From positions 1 through 48,684 of the forward strand of contig NZ_JAAALN010000006.1 in NCBI RefSeq assembly GCF_009906795.1: a DNA stretch of 48,684 bases. The letters run 5' to 3'. Position 1 is the stretch's first letter; each line of letters opens with the position of its first letter. Below, piece after piece: positions 22,711 to 32,231 of this stretch. The notes under the pieces are model-generated. The model saw only the letters and a list, made by a program, of their open reading frames with translations, was not told where the DNA came from and made no database searches. The stretch is from Kineococcus siccus. GTDB taxonomy: Bacteria > Actinomycetota > Actinomycetes > Actinomycetales > Kineococcaceae. The position numbers and the translations under genes were made by a program.

Positions 22711-23349
22711 GTGCTCGTCTGGCTGAACGGTCCCCGCGGCGTGGGCGCCTCCGCCGCCGCCCGGGCGCTGCGGGCCGCCGTGCCCGGCACGCGCACGCTC
22801 GACCCCGGCGGCGTCGGGAGCGACCTGCGGCGCCTCACCGGACGCCTGCCGACCCGACGCCTGCCCACGTCACGGCTGCCCTCGCTCGACCTGCCCGCGG
22901 GCGGCCCGCTGACGGCGCGCCTTGAGGACGTCCGGGCCCGGCCGGCCTGGCGGACCGCGACCGCCGGGGCCTGGGTCGCGGCGTGCCTGGCGGCCCACGC
23001 GGCCCCGCCCCGGCGGACCGACCGCGTCGTCGCGGTCCCCGTCCCGCTGCTGGACACCGCCACCCTGGACACCGTGCTCGACGCCCTGCGCGAGCGCGGG
23101 CTCGACGTCCTGCACGTCACGCTGCACGCGTCCGGCCCGGAGCTGGCGCGGCGCATCACGCGCGAGGGCGGCGACCCCGCCGCGCGCACACGGCGGCTGT
23201 CCCGGCTCGCGGGCTACGAGCGGGTCGCGGCCGCGCTCGCCGGGTACGGGCCCGTGGTGATCACGGACCGGCGCACGCCCGGGGAGGTCGCGGCCGTGGT
23301 GGCGGGCCTCGTCGCCCGCCGCCGCGAGGAGCGCCTCACACCCGGTTGA
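22711..23349 (+). CDS. P-loop-like protein with degenerate Walker A
   Basis: 212 residues. The start MLVWLNGPRGVGASAAARAL has the shape of TmrB/AAA_33-type small kinases ('..W.NG..G.GKTT.A..L'), but the Walker A lysine is Ala13. Later parts (VVAVPVPLLDTATLDTVLDA, DVLHVTLHASGPELARRI, YGPVVITDRRTP) keep the nucleotide-kinase-like order. Without the lysine, normal ATP hydrolysis is doubtful. TACGCT lies seven bases before the GTG start, suggesting a leaderless mRNA. Its last 14 bases overlap the end of the convergent RNase H gene. Confidence 0.7.
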   Translation: MLVWLNGPRGVGASAAARALRAAVPGTRTLDPGGVGSDLRRLTGRLPTRRLPTSRLPSLDLPAGGPLTARLEDVRARPAWRTATAGAWVAACLAAHAAPPRRTDRVVAVPVPLLDTATLDTVLDALRERGLDVLHVTLHASGPELARRITREGGDPAARTRRLSRLAGYERVAAALAGYGPVVITDRRTPGEVAAVVAGLVARRREERLTPG

Positions 23350-24472
23350 CGGCCAGCACCTCCGCGGAGCCGTCGGCCCACAGCCGCACCAGGGTGCGCG
23401 ACCCCGGGTCGACGTGGATGGCGCGGTGCACGCTGGACGGCGCGCCGAGGCACCCGCGCAGCAGCGCCCGCAGCGGGTCGCCGTGGCTGACGAGCACGAC
23501 CCGCCGCCCGGCCCACCGCGCGACGAGCCGTTCGCGGGCCACGGCCACGCGCCGCTCGACCGTGCGCAGGGACTCCCCGCCCGGCGGGGCGACGTCGGCG
23601 GAGTCGGCCCACGCCGCGTACTCCGCCGGCCAGCGGCGCACCACGTCGGCGGCGCGGGAACCGTCCCACTCGCCGAAGTCGGTCTCGTCCCACTGCGGGT
23701 CGACGAGGAGCTCCGCCCCCACCGCGCGCGCGATGACCTCCGCGGTCTCCCGCGAGCGCCGCAGCGAGGAGGTGACGACGACGTCGGCCCCCACCACCTC
23801 GGCGCAGGCCGCCGCCGCGGCCGCCTCGGCACGGCCCCCGGCGGTGAGCTCGGGGTCGCCGCCGTGCCGGCCCGAGATGCGGCGCTCCTCGGTGTGCGCG
23901 GTGGACCCGTGCCGGACCATCACGAGGACGAGCGGCTGCCCGCGGTCCGGGGCGGCCGCGGGGGCCTTGCGGGTCGCCGCCGCTTCCCCCTGCGTCGCAG
24001 CCGGTGTCGCGGCGGGCGTGGTCGTCCGCTGCCACTCCCGGCCGGCCGCCGCCGCGTCCATGGCCTCGTTGGCGAGGCGGTCGGCGTGGGAGTTCTGGGC
24101 GCGCGGGATCCACCCGAACGTCGCGCGGCCCGCCGGCAGCAGCGCCCGCGCCTCGCTCGCGAGGCGCCGCATGTCCTCGTGCTTGACCTGCCAGCGCCCC
24201 GACATCTGCTCCACGACGAGCTTGGAGTCCATCCGGACGTCGAGCGTCGCGTCCGGGTCGATGCTCAGCGCCGCCCGGACCCCGGCGAGCATCCCGCGGT
24301 ACTCCGCGACGTTGTTGGTCGCGCGCCCGATGGACTCGGCGACCTCGGCGAGGACCTCGCCCGTCGCGGCGTCGCGCACGACGGCGCCGTACCCGGCCGG
24401 GCCGGGGTTGCCGCGCGAGCCGCCGTCGGCCTCGACGCGCAGGTGCCGCCCGGTGCCGGGGGCGGGACTCAC
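23336..24472 (-). CDS. bifunctional RNase HI / acid phosphatase
   Basis: 378 residues. The N-terminal RNase HI domain has the DEDD residues D16 (VEADGGSRGNPGP), E57 (NNVAEYRG), D82 (DVRMDSKL) and D131 (NSHADRLANEA). After a Thr/Ala-rich linker (about 150-178), a histidine phosphatase domain carries RHG at 187-189 (VMVRHGSTAHTEERR) and the late VVLVSHGDPLRAL. The same fusion is known in mycobacteria and Streptomyces (Rv2228c type), where RNase H removes RNA from RNA-DNA hybrids and the phosphatase domain resembles CobC. The GTG start at 24472 overlaps the zinc-ribbon stop as GTGA, giving a three-gene operon. Confidence 0.95.
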   Translation of the reverse strand: MSPAPGTGRHLRVEADGGSRGNPGPAGYGAVVRDAATGEVLAEVAESIGRATNNVAEYRGMLAGVRAALSIDPDATLDVRMDSKLVVEQMSGRWQVKHEDMRRLASEARALLPAGRATFGWIPRAQNSHADRLANEAMDAAAAGREWQRTTTPAATPAATQGEAAATRKAPAAAPDRGQPLVLVMVRHGSTAHTEERRISGRHGGDPELTAGGRAEAAAAAACAEVVGADVVVTSSLRRSRETAEVIARAVGAELLVDPQWDETDFGEWDGSRAADVVRRWPAEYAAWADSADVAPPGGESLRTVERRVAVARERLVARWAGRRVVLVSHGDPLRALLRGCLGAPSSVHRAIHVDPGSRTLVRLWADGSAEVLAVNRV

Positions 24473-25224
24473 AGCCCGGACTCGTCGGTGCGGACGAGGA
24501 TCCTCCCGCACTCCTCGTGCAGCACGACCTCCTCCGGCGCCGTCGAGCGCAGGTCGGAGACGTCCGAGGACGACAGCTCGAACATGCAGCCCAGGCAGCG
24601 GCGCGCGCGCAGCAGCGCCGCACCCACGCCCCCGGTGCGCGCGCGGACCTTCTCGTACAGCTGCACCAGGGGCACGTCGATGCCCATCGCGACGGCCTGG
24701 CGGCGCGCCAGCGCGGCGCGCTCCTCGTCGGCGACCGCCGTCAGAGCCTCGTCGCGGCGCGCGGTGACGGCCTCGACGGCGGCGGCGAGCTCCGCCTCGC
24801 GGGCGGCGACCTCCGCGGCGGCCGCCTGCGCCTGCTCGAGGCGCTCCATGACCTCCAGCTCGTCGTCCTCCAGCACGCCCTGCCGCCGGGCGAGGGACTC
24901 GAGCTCGTGCTGCAGGCCCTGCAGGTCCTTGGCGCTGCCCGCGCCCGACTCGAGCCGCTTCGTGTTGCGCGCCACCCGGTCCCGCACCTGCTGGACGTCG
25001 GCCTCGGCCTTCGCGACGAGCCGCTCGACGTCGCCGACCACGGTGCGGGCCGCGACGCCGGTGTCACCGACGGTGCGCTGCTCGGCGAGCAGCGCGTCCA
25101 GCTCCTTCTGCTCGGGCAGCGTCGCCCGCCGGTGCGCCAGCTGCGCCAGGCGGGTGTCGACGGCCTGCAGGTCCAGCAGCTTCTGCTGGTCGATCGCCGG
25201 GGCCTTGGGCACGCGAGCGGTCAC
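24469..25224 (-). CDS. C4-type zinc-ribbon coiled-coil protein
   Basis: 251 residues. A long coiled coil (about 15-180: KLLDLQAVDTRLAQLAHRRA, then repeated Glu/Arg/Leu heptads) ends in a zinc ribbon with CLGCMFELSSSD and a second Cys in HEECGRILVR. The second pair shows one Cys only (EECG), so the usual 'CxxC...CxxC' is CxxC...C here with a nearby histidine. The family (CT398/DUF164-like) is conserved beside Nif3-like and RNase H genes in Actinobacteria; its function is unknown. Its GTG start overlaps the Nif3 stop as GTGA. The open frame upstream belongs to a shadow of the Nif3 gene. Confidence 0.9.
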   Translation of the reverse strand: MTARVPKAPAIDQQKLLDLQAVDTRLAQLAHRRATLPEQKELDALLAEQRTVGDTGVAARTVVGDVERLVAKAEADVQQVRDRVARNTKRLESGAGSAKDLQGLQHELESLARRQGVLEDDELEVMERLEQAQAAAAEVAAREAELAAAVEAVTARRDEALTAVADEERAALARRQAVAMGIDVPLVQLYEKVRARTGGVGAALLRARRCLGCMFELSSSDVSDLRSTAPEEVVLHEECGRILVRTDESGL

Positions 25225-26123
25225 TCTCCTCGGCTGGGGACGCGCAGCGTCCAGGGATCGGTGCGCGTGGTGGACACGTGGGCCCCAACCGTACGGCCGC
25301 GCGCGGCCAGGTCCGCCACCAGCCGGTCGGCGCAGCCGGCCAGCCACGGCCACTCGCTGGCCCAGTGCGCGACGTCGACGAGGTGGGGGCGGCCGTCGCC
25401 CGGGCCTCCCGCCGCCGTCTCCCGCGCCTCCGACGCCGGGTGGTGCCGCAGGTCCGCCGTGACGTAGACGTCGGCGCCGCTCGCGCGGACCGCGTCGAAC
25501 AGGCTGTCGCCGGAGCCGCCGCACACCGCGACGCGCCGCACGAGCGCGTCGAGGTCCCCCGCGACCCGCACGCCCTGCTCGGTGGCGGGCAGCACCTCGG
25601 CGACGCGGTCGGCGAAGTCGCCCAGGCGGACCGGCTCGGCGAGGTCGCCGACGCGGCCGATGCCGAGCTCGGGGTGGTCCGGGTGCTCCGCCAGGGGCTC
25701 CAGCGGCACGAGGTCGTGCAGGTCGAGGATCCGCGCGAGCGCGTCCGAGACGCCGGGGCTGGCCGCGTCGGCGTTGGTGTGGGCGACGTAGAGGGCGCAG
25801 CCGGCGGCCAGGAGGCGGTGCACGACGCGGCCCTTGGGCGTCGTGGCCGCCACCGACGTCACGGGGCGCAGGAAGAGGGGGTGGTGCACGAGCAGGAGGT
25901 CCGCCCCCCGCGCCAGCGCCTCGTCGACGACCTCCTCGACGGGGTCCACGGCCAGCAGCACCGTCCGGACGACGGTCTCCGGGTCCCCGGCGACCAGGCC
26001 CACGGCGTCCCACGGCTGCGCCCACGCCGGCGGGTGCCGCGCCTGCAGCGCGTCGACGACCTCACCGAGGGTGGGCGCGCCGGACGGTGCGGCGGTGGGC
26101 GGGGCGTCAGCGGTCCTCGACAC
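25221..26123 (-). CDS. Nif3-like dinuclear metal protein (YbgI/GTP cyclohydrolase 1 type 2 homolog)
   Basis: 300 residues. Metal ligands are readable: LLLVHHPLF (H80, H81), VAHTNADAASPG, and the C-terminal DVAHWASEWPWL. The blocks PWDAVGLVAGDPE and GGSGDSLFDAVRASGADVYV are typical. The protein forms hexameric rings; its true reaction is debated. GTG 26123 follows TAGGGT by eight bases, indicating a leaderless mRNA for the three-gene operon Nif3 / zinc ribbon / RNase H. Confidence 0.93.
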   Translation of the reverse strand: MSRTADAPPTAAPSGAPTLGEVVDALQARHPPAWAQPWDAVGLVAGDPETVVRTVLLAVDPVEEVVDEALARGADLLLVHHPLFLRPVTSVAATTPKGRVVHRLLAAGCALYVAHTNADAASPGVSDALARILDLHDLVPLEPLAEHPDHPELGIGRVGDLAEPVRLGDFADRVAEVLPATEQGVRVAGDLDALVRRVAVCGGSGDSLFDAVRASGADVYVTADLRHHPASEARETAAGGPGDGRPHLVDVAHWASEWPWLAGCADRLVADLAARGRTVGAHVSTTRTDPWTLRVPSRGE

Positions 26124-26131
26124 GGAGCAGC

Positions 26132-26137
26132 ACCCTA
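26132..26137 (-). promoter_or_regulatory. -10 box for the Nif3-like operon
   Basis: TAGGGT on the minus strand, eight bases before GTG 26123; leaderless arrangement. Confidence 0.45.
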
Positions 26138-26175
26138 GGGCGAGCGGGACGGTCGGCGGGACCGGTCGGTCGTGC

Positions 26176-26251
26176 TGGTGGGCCCGGCCGGGCTCGAACC
26201 GACGACGGCCGCGGTGTAAGCGCGGTGCTCTACCAACTGAGCTACGGGCCC
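26176..26251 (-). tRNA. tRNA-Val (anticodon TAC)
   Basis: A 76-base cloverleaf including an encoded CCA. Acceptor GGGCCCG (26251-26245) pairs with CGGGCCC; D-arm GCTCAGTTGGTAGAGC; anticodon stem CCGCG/CGCGG around loop CTTACAC, giving anticodon TAC, which reads GTA valine codons; T-loop TTCGAGC. No integrated element is attached to it. Confidence 0.95.
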
Positions 26252-26288
26252 GGACCGGCGCTGGCGCGGGGCCGGCCCACCGTACGCC

Positions 26289-26759
26289 TCAGGTGTGCAC
26301 GGGCGGGCCGGGACGACCAGGTGGCAGGGCGTCCAGCGCAGCGAGGTGGTCCGCGAGCGAGCGGGCCCGGCTGTGCGGGTGCCGCAGCGTCCAGCGCACG
26401 GCCCCATAGGCGTCGACGAGGACCGAGAGGCGCTGCGCCACCCCGAGCTCCGCGTCGAAGGCCCCGAGTGCGCGCGCCGCGGCCCCGTGCGGCCAGAAGT
26501 CGGAGAGCAGCGGGAAGGGGTAGCCGCCGGCCTCCGACCAGGCCCGCAGGGCCGGCACGGGGTCGCAGGACAGGGCGGCCAGCTGGACGCCCGCGTCGTC
26601 GAAGGCGTCGACGGCCGAGGCCAGTCCGCCGAGCTCTGCGGAGCAGTGCGTGGAGAAGGCCGCCGGCACCAGCACGAGGAGCGCGGGCCCCTGCGCCCAC
26701 AGCTCCCCGAGCCGGACGGCGGACCCGTGCTGGTCGCGGAGGACGGTGTCCGCGGGCAC
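26289..26759 (-). CDS. AhpE-like peroxiredoxin
   Basis: 156 residues. The peroxidatic motif is PAAFSTHCSAEL with C39, matching the P-x3-(S/T)-x2-C pattern of the AhpE/1-Cys group, and LGELWAQGPALLVLVPAAF precedes it. A conserved late Arg lies in the VRWTLRHPHSR stretch. It reduces peroxides in the cytosol, recycled by mycoredoxin or mycothiol in relatives. The GTG start at 26759 is 11 bases after the DUF3052 stop, so the two genes are likely cotranscribed. Confidence 0.88.
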   Translation of the reverse strand: MPADTVLRDQHGSAVRLGELWAQGPALLVLVPAAFSTHCSAELGGLASAVDAFDDAGVQLAALSCDPVPALRAWSEAGGYPFPLLSDFWPHGAAARALGAFDAELGVAQRLSVLVDAYGAVRWTLRHPHSRARSLADHLAALDALPPGRPGPPVHT

Positions 26760-26770
26760 CGCGGTGGAGG

Positions 26771-27199
26771 TCAGCGGCGGTCGCTCTTGGGCGTCGTCAT
26801 GCGGGTGCCGGCCCAGTTGCCCGAGGCGCTGACGCTGCTCGTCGCGTGGAGGCCCGCCGTGGGGGCCGCCTCGTCGATCTCGCCGGGGGGCACGTGGCCC
26901 GGGCGCCCCTTCTTGGGGGTCAGCAGCCAGACGATGCCACCGTCGCCGAGGTTGGTCACCGTGTCCACGAGGGCGTCGACGAGGTCGCCGTCACCGTCGC
27001 GGAACCAGCAGATGACCACGTCGGCCACCTCGTCGGCGTCCTCGTCGAGCAGCTCGCTGCCGACGGTGTCCTCGACGGCCCGGCGGAAGTCGTCGTCGAC
27101 GCCTTCGTCCCAGCCGAGCTCCTGGACGAGCTGGCCGGGCTTGAAGCCCAGCTTGGCCACTGCTGCCTGGTCGGCGGCAGGGTCCGCGGTCGCGCTCAC
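26771..27199 (-). CDS. DUF3052 family protein
   Basis: 142 residues. Blocks AKLGFKPGQLVQELGWDEGV, ADVVICWFRDGDGDLVDALV, IVWLLTPKKGRPGHVPPGEI and GLHATSSVSASGNWAGTRM are the actinobacterial DUF3052 signature. Function unknown; highly conserved in the phylum and often near aceE, as here. GTG 27199 is chosen because the family starts there; the frame extends upstream without support. Confidence 0.93.
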   Translation of the reverse strand: MSATADPAADQAAVAKLGFKPGQLVQELGWDEGVDDDFRRAVEDTVGSELLDEDADEVADVVICWFRDGDGDLVDALVDTVTNLGDGGIVWLLTPKKGRPGHVPPGEIDEAAPTAGLHATSSVSASGNWAGTRMTTPKSDRR

Positions 27200-27428
27200 C
27201 TGCTGTCCTACCTCTCCCTCAGGCCCCACCCGCAGGGGGACCACGACGGGCACCGACGGGTCGCGCCGATGCCTCTGGACCACCTAGTCCAGCGGAGAAC
27301 CCCCCCGGCGCGCAAGGCGTGGCCCGTCCCGGCGCGGGGGCGACGGCGGCCGTGGCCCCCCGGGGAGGGTCGCCGAGAGAGCGTGCGCTCGCGTGGCGCG
27401 GGGCGCCCGGCGTGGCAACCTGACCCCT

Positions 27429-28334
27429 GTGGGACGGGTCACGACGCGCACGCGCACCGAACGGCTGGACGCCGCGGCGGGCACCCGCACGGCCCGTCCG
27501 GACACGCTGGCGGTCGAGGAACCGCTCCAGATCACCGTTTCGGGCGAGCCGCTGACGGTCACGATGCGCACGCCCGGCGACGACTTCGACCTCGTCCTGG
27601 GGTTCCTGCACGCCGAGGGGCTCGTCGCGGGCGCCGACGACGTCACCGCGATGCGGCACTGCACGGACGTCGGCGAGGACGGGCAGCCGACGTTCAACGT
27701 GGTGGAGGTCACGCCGCGGCCGGGCAGCCGGCTGGTCACCGACCGGGTCGCCCGGCCCTTCACGACGACCTCGGCGTGCGGCGTCTGCGGCACCGCGAGC
27801 GTCGACGACGTCCTCGACCGCACGGTCCACCCCCTCGACGACGACGACGTCGTGGTGGACCTGGAGCTGCTGACGTCGCTGCCCGCGGCGCTGCGGGCCG
27901 CGCAGCCGGCCTTCGACCGCACGGGTGGGCTGCACGCCGCGGGCCTGTTCACCGCCGACGGGCGGCTGGTGTGCCTGCGGGAGGACGTGGGGCGGCACAA
28001 CGCCGTCGACAAGGTCGTCGGGTGGGCGCTGCGGTCGGGCCGCGTCCCGCTGCGCTCGCACGTCCTGCTGGTCAGCGGCCGGGCCAGCTTCGAGCTGGTG
28101 CAGAAGGCGGCCGTGGCCGGGGTGCCCGTGCTCGCCGCGGTGTCCGCGCCGTCCTCGCTGGCCGTCTCGCTGGCCCGCGGGACGGGCATGACCCTCGTCG
28201 GCTTCCTGCGCCCCCCCACCGCGAACGTCTACACGGGCGGTCACCGCGTGCGGCTCGAGGCCGGCGCGGCAGCGGCGGGGACCGCCTCCCCGGGCGCGGT
28301 GGCGGGCGGCGCCGGAGCCCGACCCGGAGCCTGA
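27429..28334 (+). CDS. fdhD: formate dehydrogenase accessory sulfurtransferase FdhD
   Basis: 301 residues. The sulfur-carrying cysteines C117 and C120 lie in TTTSACGVCGTAS. Other family blocks are EEPLQITVSGEPL, MRTPGDDFDLVLGFLHAEGL, GGLHAAGLF, CLREDVGRHNAVDKVVGWAL and LLVSGRASFELVQKA. FdhD passes sulfur from a cysteine desulfurase to the molybdenum cofactor of formate dehydrogenase. No formate dehydrogenase gene is in the window. The GTG start has CAACCT seven bases upstream, a weak leaderless-type -10. The Ala/Gly-rich C-terminal tail (after about 275) is probably disordered. Confidence 0.93.
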   Translation: MGRVTTRTRTERLDAAAGTRTARPDTLAVEEPLQITVSGEPLTVTMRTPGDDFDLVLGFLHAEGLVAGADDVTAMRHCTDVGEDGQPTFNVVEVTPRPGSRLVTDRVARPFTTTSACGVCGTASVDDVLDRTVHPLDDDDVVVDLELLTSLPAALRAAQPAFDRTGGLHAAGLFTADGRLVCLREDVGRHNAVDKVVGWALRSGRVPLRSHVLLVSGRASFELVQKAAVAGVPVLAAVSAPSSLAVSLARGTGMTLVGFLRPPTANVYTGGHRVRLEAGAAAAGTASPGAVAGGAGARPGA

Positions 28335-28379
28335 CCCTGACCGGGAGGACCTGGATCGTGCCGGGAGGCGGAGGACGCC

Positions 28380-28385
28380 TAACCT
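28380..28385 (+). promoter_or_regulatory. candidate -10 box for aceE
   Basis: TAACCT lies 54 bases before the aceE start, leaving a 5' leader that includes the ribosome site GGGAGG (28422-28427). No clear -35 box is seen. Confidence 0.35.
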
Positions 28386-28439
28386 GTGGGGGTGCCCGCT
28401 GACCGCGGGCCCCTCTACTCCAGCGGGAGGACCACCACC

Positions 28440-31196
28440 GTGGCCAGACGCGACGACGCGGGGAACGGCCCCGCCGGCAAGGGCCCCATCCTCAACGGCC
28501 TGCCCTCGCAGCTTCCCGACATCGACCCCGAGGAGACCGCCGAGTGGCTGGCCTCCCTCGACGGGGTCGTCGACGAGCGCGGCAAGCTGCGCGCGCGCTA
28601 CCTCATGCTCCAACTGCTGCAGCGGGCCCGTGAGCAGCAGGTCGGCGTCCCGAGCCTGATGGCGACGGACTACATCAACACCATCGGCCCCGAGTCCGAG
28701 CCCTGGTTCCCGGGCGACGAGGAGGTCGAGCGCCGCTACCGCGCCTGGATCCGCTGGAACGCGGCCGTCATGGTGCACCGCGCGCAGCGGCCGGGCATCG
28801 GCGTGGGCGGCCACATCTCCACGTACGCGTCGTCCGCGACGCTGTACGAGGTCGGCTTCAACCACTTCTTCCGCGGCAAGGACCACGCGGGCGGCGGCGA
28901 CCAGGTCTTCATCCAGGGCCACGCCTCCCCCGGCGTCTACGCGCGCGCCTTCCTCGAGGGCCGGCTGTCGGCCGAGCAGCTCGACGGGTTCCGCCAGGAG
29001 GTCTCCGCGGCCCCGAACGGGCTGTCGTCCTACCCGCACCCGCGGCTCATGCCGGACTTCTGGGAGTTCCCGACCGTCTCGATGGGCCTCGGCCCGGCGA
29101 ACGCGATCTACCAGGCGCAGTTCAACAAGTACCTGCACCACCGCGGCTTCAAGGACACCTCGCAGCAGCACGTGTGGGCGTACCTGGGCGACGGCGAGAT
29201 GGACGAGCCGGAGTCGCGCGGGTTCGCGCAGCTGGCGGCCTACGAGGAGCTCGACAACCTCACCTTCGTCGTCAACTGCAACCTGCAGCGCCTCGACGGC
29301 CCCGTGCGGGGCAACGGCAAGATCGTGCAGGAGCTCGAGGCGTTCTTCCGCGGGGCCGGCTGGAACGTCATCAAGGTCCTGTGGGGCCGCGAGTGGGACA
29401 CGCTGCTCGCCGCCGACCACCAGGGCGCGCTGGTCAACCTCATGAACGCGACGCCCGACGGTGACTACCAGACGTTCAAGGCGGAGAACGGCGCCTACGT
29501 CCGGGAGAACTTCTTCGGCCGCGACGAGCGCACCGCCAAGATCGTCGCAAGCATGTCCGACGACGAGATCTGGAGCCTCAAGCGCGGCGGCCACGACTAC
29601 CGCAAGGTGTTCGCGGCCTACCAGGCGGCCATGAACCACACGGGCCAGCCGACGGTGATCCTGGCCAAGACCATCAAGGGGTACGGCCTCGGGCCGCACT
29701 TCGCGGGCCGCAACGCGACCCACCAGATGAAGAAGCTGACGCTGGAGGACCTCAAGCTCCTGCGCGACTCGCTGCGGATCCCCCTCACCGACGAGCAGCT
29801 CGAGAAGGACCCCTACGCGCCGCCCTACTACCACCCGGGTGACGACGACGAGGCGATCCAGTACCTGCGCAAGCGCCGCGCCGACCTCGGCGGGCCCGTG
29901 CCGCAGCGCCGCGTGCAGCACGCGCCGCTGCACCTGCCCGGCGACGACAGCTACAAGATCGCCGCGAAGGGATCGGGCAAGCAGGAGATCGCCACCACGA
30001 TGGCGTTCGTCCGGCTGCTGAAGGACCTCATGCGGGACAAGGAGTTCGGCCAGCGCGTCGTGCCGATCATCCCGGACGAGGCCCGCACCTTCGGCATGGA
30101 CTCGCTGTTCCCGACGATCAAGATCTACAACCCGCACGGGCAGCAGTACACCTCCGTCGACCGCGAGCTGATGCTGGCCTACAAGGAGTCGGCGCAGGGG
30201 CAGATCCTGCACGTCGGGATCAACGAGGGCGGCGCCATCGCGGCGTTCACGGCCGCGGGTTCCTCCTACGCCACGCACGGCGAGCCGATGGTGCCCGTCT
30301 ACGTCTTCTACTCGATGTTCGGGTTCCAGCGCACGGGCGACAACCTGTGGGCGGCGGCCGACACCATGTCGCGCGGCTTCCTCATCGGGGCCACGGCCGG
30401 GCGCACCACGCTGACGGGCGAGGGCCTGCAGCACGGTGACGGCCACTCGCTGCTGCTCGCGTCGACGAACCCCGCGGTCGTGGCCTACGACCCGGCGTAC
30501 GCGTACGAGATCGGCCACATCGTCAAGGACGGGCTGCGCCGGATGTACGGCGACGACCCCGAGAACGTCATGTACTACCTGACGGTCTACAACGAGCCGA
30601 TGGTCCACCCGGCCGAGCCGGCGGACGTCGACGTCGAGGGCATCGTCCGCGGCCTGCACCGCGTCAGCGCGGGCGAGGGCGACGGCCCCCGCACGCAGCT
30701 GCTCGCGTCGGGCGTGGGGGTCCCGTGGGCGCTGGAGGCCCAGCAGCTGCTGAGGGACGACTTCGGCGTCGTCGCCGACGTGTGGTCGGTGACGAGCTGG
30801 AACGAGCTGCGCCGCGACGGGCTGGCGTGCGACGAGCACGCGTTCCTCAACCCGGGCGACGAGTCGCAGGTCCCCTACGTCACGCGGAAGCTCGAGGACG
30901 CGCCCGGCCCGGTCGTGGCCGTCAGCGACTGGATGCGCGCCGTGCCCGACCAGATCGCGCAGTGGGTGCCGGGCGAGTTCGCCTCCCTCGGCGCCGACGG
31001 GTTCGGCCTGTCGGACACGCGGGCGGCGGCCCGCCGCCACTTCCACATCGACGGCCCCTCCGTCGCGGTGCGGGCGCTGGAGATGCTCGCCAAGCGCGGC
31101 GAGGTCGACTGGCGCGCACCGGGCCAGGCCATCGAGAAGTACCGGCTGCACGACGTCCGCGCCGGCACGACCGGCAACGCGGGCGGCGAGAGCTGA
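28440..31196 (+). CDS. aceE: pyruvate dehydrogenase E1 component, homodimeric type
   Basis: 918 residues, usual for the homodimeric AceE of Proteobacteria and Actinobacteria. The thiamine diphosphate motif is GDG at 250-252 through NCN at 279-281. Other family blocks include [99 protein letters not shown] and [17 protein letters not shown]. It decarboxylates pyruvate and acetylates the lipoyl E2, giving acetyl-CoA. The GTG start at 28440 follows GGGAGG. Synteny with fasR and the fab genes just downstream is typical of Actinobacteria and ties acetyl-CoA supply to fatty acid synthesis. Confidence 0.97.
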   Translation: MARRDDAGNGPAGKGPILNGLPSQLPDIDPEETAEWLASLDGVVDERGKLRARYLMLQLLQRAREQQVGVPSLMATDYINTIGPESEPWFPGDEEVERRYRAWIRWNAAVMVHRAQRPGIGVGGHISTYASSATLYEVGFNHFFRGKDHAGGGDQVFIQGHASPGVYARAFLEGRLSAEQLDGFRQEVSAAPNGLSSYPHPRLMPDFWEFPTVSMGLGPANAIYQAQFNKYLHHRGFKDTSQQHVWAYLGDGEMDEPESRGFAQLAAYEELDNLTFVVNCNLQRLDGPVRGNGKIVQELEAFFRGAGWNVIKVLWGREWDTLLAADHQGALVNLMNATPDGDYQTFKAENGAYVRENFFGRDERTAKIVASMSDDEIWSLKRGGHDYRKVFAAYQAAMNHTGQPTVILAKTIKGYGLGPHFAGRNATHQMKKLTLEDLKLLRDSLRIPLTDEQLEKDPYAPPYYHPGDDDEAIQYLRKRRADLGGPVPQRRVQHAPLHLPGDDSYKIAAKGSGKQEIATTMAFVRLLKDLMRDKEFGQRVVPIIPDEARTFGMDSLFPTIKIYNPHGQQYTSVDRELMLAYKESAQGQILHVGINEGGAIAAFTAAGSSYATHGEPMVPVYVFYSMFGFQRTGDNLWAAADTMSRGFLIGATAGRTTLTGEGLQHGDGHSLLLASTNPAVVAYDPAYAYEIGHIVKDGLRRMYGDDPENVMYYLTVYNEPMVHPAEPADVDVEGIVRGLHRVSAGEGDGPRTQLLASGVGVPWALEAQQLLRDDFGVVADVWSVTSWNELRRDGLACDEHAFLNPGDESQVPYVTRKLEDAPGPVVAVSDWMRAVPDQIAQWVPGEFASLGADGFGLSDTRAAARRHFHIDGPSVAVRALEMLAKRGEVDWRAPGQAIEKYRLHDVRAGTTGNAGGES

Positions 31197-31214
31197 CCGG
31201 CTGAGCACGAGGGA

Positions 31215-31242
31215 GGGCCCCGCACCGTCCGGTGCGGGGCCC
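31215..31242 (+). terminator. strong hairpin terminator after aceE
   Basis: A perfect 12-bp stem GGGCCCCGCACC / GGTGCGGGGCCC around the loop GTCC, 18 bases after the aceE stop and followed by TTCCTC. It also lies after the convergent gene ending at 31288 and may work in both directions. Confidence 0.85.
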
Positions 31243-31287
31243 TTCCTCGTGAGGTGCACCCGTCGCCGGGTCCCCTCGGCCGTGCCG

Positions 31288-31965
31288 CTAGTGCCGCGCC
31301 TTGTCCGCGCGGGAGATGGCCTCCTCCAGCTCGGCCCGCAGCGGCGCGACCCGGCCCTGGTCGGGGTGCTCCGCGAGCGCCTTGAGGTGGCGGCGCGCTT
31401 CACCGAGGCGACCCGAGTCGATGGCGGCGGCGACGAGGTGCCGGCCGGCCTCCACGTCGTGCTCGCGCGGACGCCAGTGCCCGACCCCGAGGCCGAGCGC
31501 GTCGTTCGGCATGCCGGCCTCGCGCAGGATCGCGAGCGCCTCGGCCAGCGCGCGGCCCGAGGCGTCGCGCTCGGCGGCGATGCCGAGGCGGCGCAGCGCC
31601 CCCTCGCGGTCGTCGGTCAGGGACAGCCGCCCGAGCTCGAGCAGGGGCCGCCAGGCCCGCGGGCTCTGCGCCAGCTCCTCGGCCAGCGCCCACACGGCGT
31701 TGTCCGCCGCGCGCCGGGCCTCGTCGCTCGTGGGCGCCGTCGCGTCGTGCCCCTCGGCCGCCCGCGTGCGGACGGTCTCGGCCAGCGTCGCGAACGCGCG
31801 CTCGTCGTTGGGGTCCTCGCGCAGCGTCTCGCGCAGCGCGGCCTCCCCGGCGATGCCGGCGGCCTCGGGGCGCCGGCGGCGGCGCCGGACGGCCGCGCGG
31901 CGCGGCGCGGGATCGGTCGTGTCGGGCGCGGGGCTTCCCCGGCGCCAGCGGTCGAGCAGTCCCAT
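31288..31965 (-). CDS. TPR-like helical protein, unknown
   Basis: 225 residues from ATG 31965 (GGAAGGGG upstream). The first 40 residues are Arg-rich; the rest is helical with a TPR/HEAT-like rhythm (EAALRETLREDPNDERAFAT, LAETV...; AWRPLLELGRLSLTDDREGA; GEARRHLKALAEHPDQGR). TPR-type proteins mediate protein contacts. No specific family recognised. It is convergent with aceE and divergent from fasR. Confidence 0.75.
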   Translation of the reverse strand: MGLLDRWRRGSPAPDTTDPAPRRAAVRRRRRRPEAAGIAGEAALRETLREDPNDERAFATLAETVRTRAAEGHDATAPTSDEARRAADNAVWALAEELAQSPRAWRPLLELGRLSLTDDREGALRRLGIAAERDASGRALAEALAILREAGMPNDALGLGVGHWRPREHDVEAGRHLVAAAIDSGRLGEARRHLKALAEHPDQGRVAPLRAELEEAISRADKARH

Positions 31966-32231
31966 GCGTCCCCTTCCGTGGCGTCCCCGTCGGCTGCGCA
32001 CAGCGCCTCCCCGCAGCCCTCCGGCTCCCCCGGCTGGGGGTCGGCCGGTGGTGCCGGCCGGTCCGGGTGGACGGTCGGCGGTCGGAGCTCCCCCGGTGGT
32101 CGTGACGGCGTGTGCGGTGGGACACCGCGCGCTCGAACCCTAGCCCAGGGCGATCAGCCCGGCCCGTCCTCGCGCAGGTGGGCCTCGCGCGCGCGGCGAC
32201 GCCGGTGACCCCGCGTGCATAGGCTCCCGAG

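Noticed and set aside
27219-31403. A very long open frame opposite fdhD and aceE
   Set aside because: The opposite strand encodes clear fdhD and aceE with all motifs; long antisense frames are expected in very GC-rich coding DNA.
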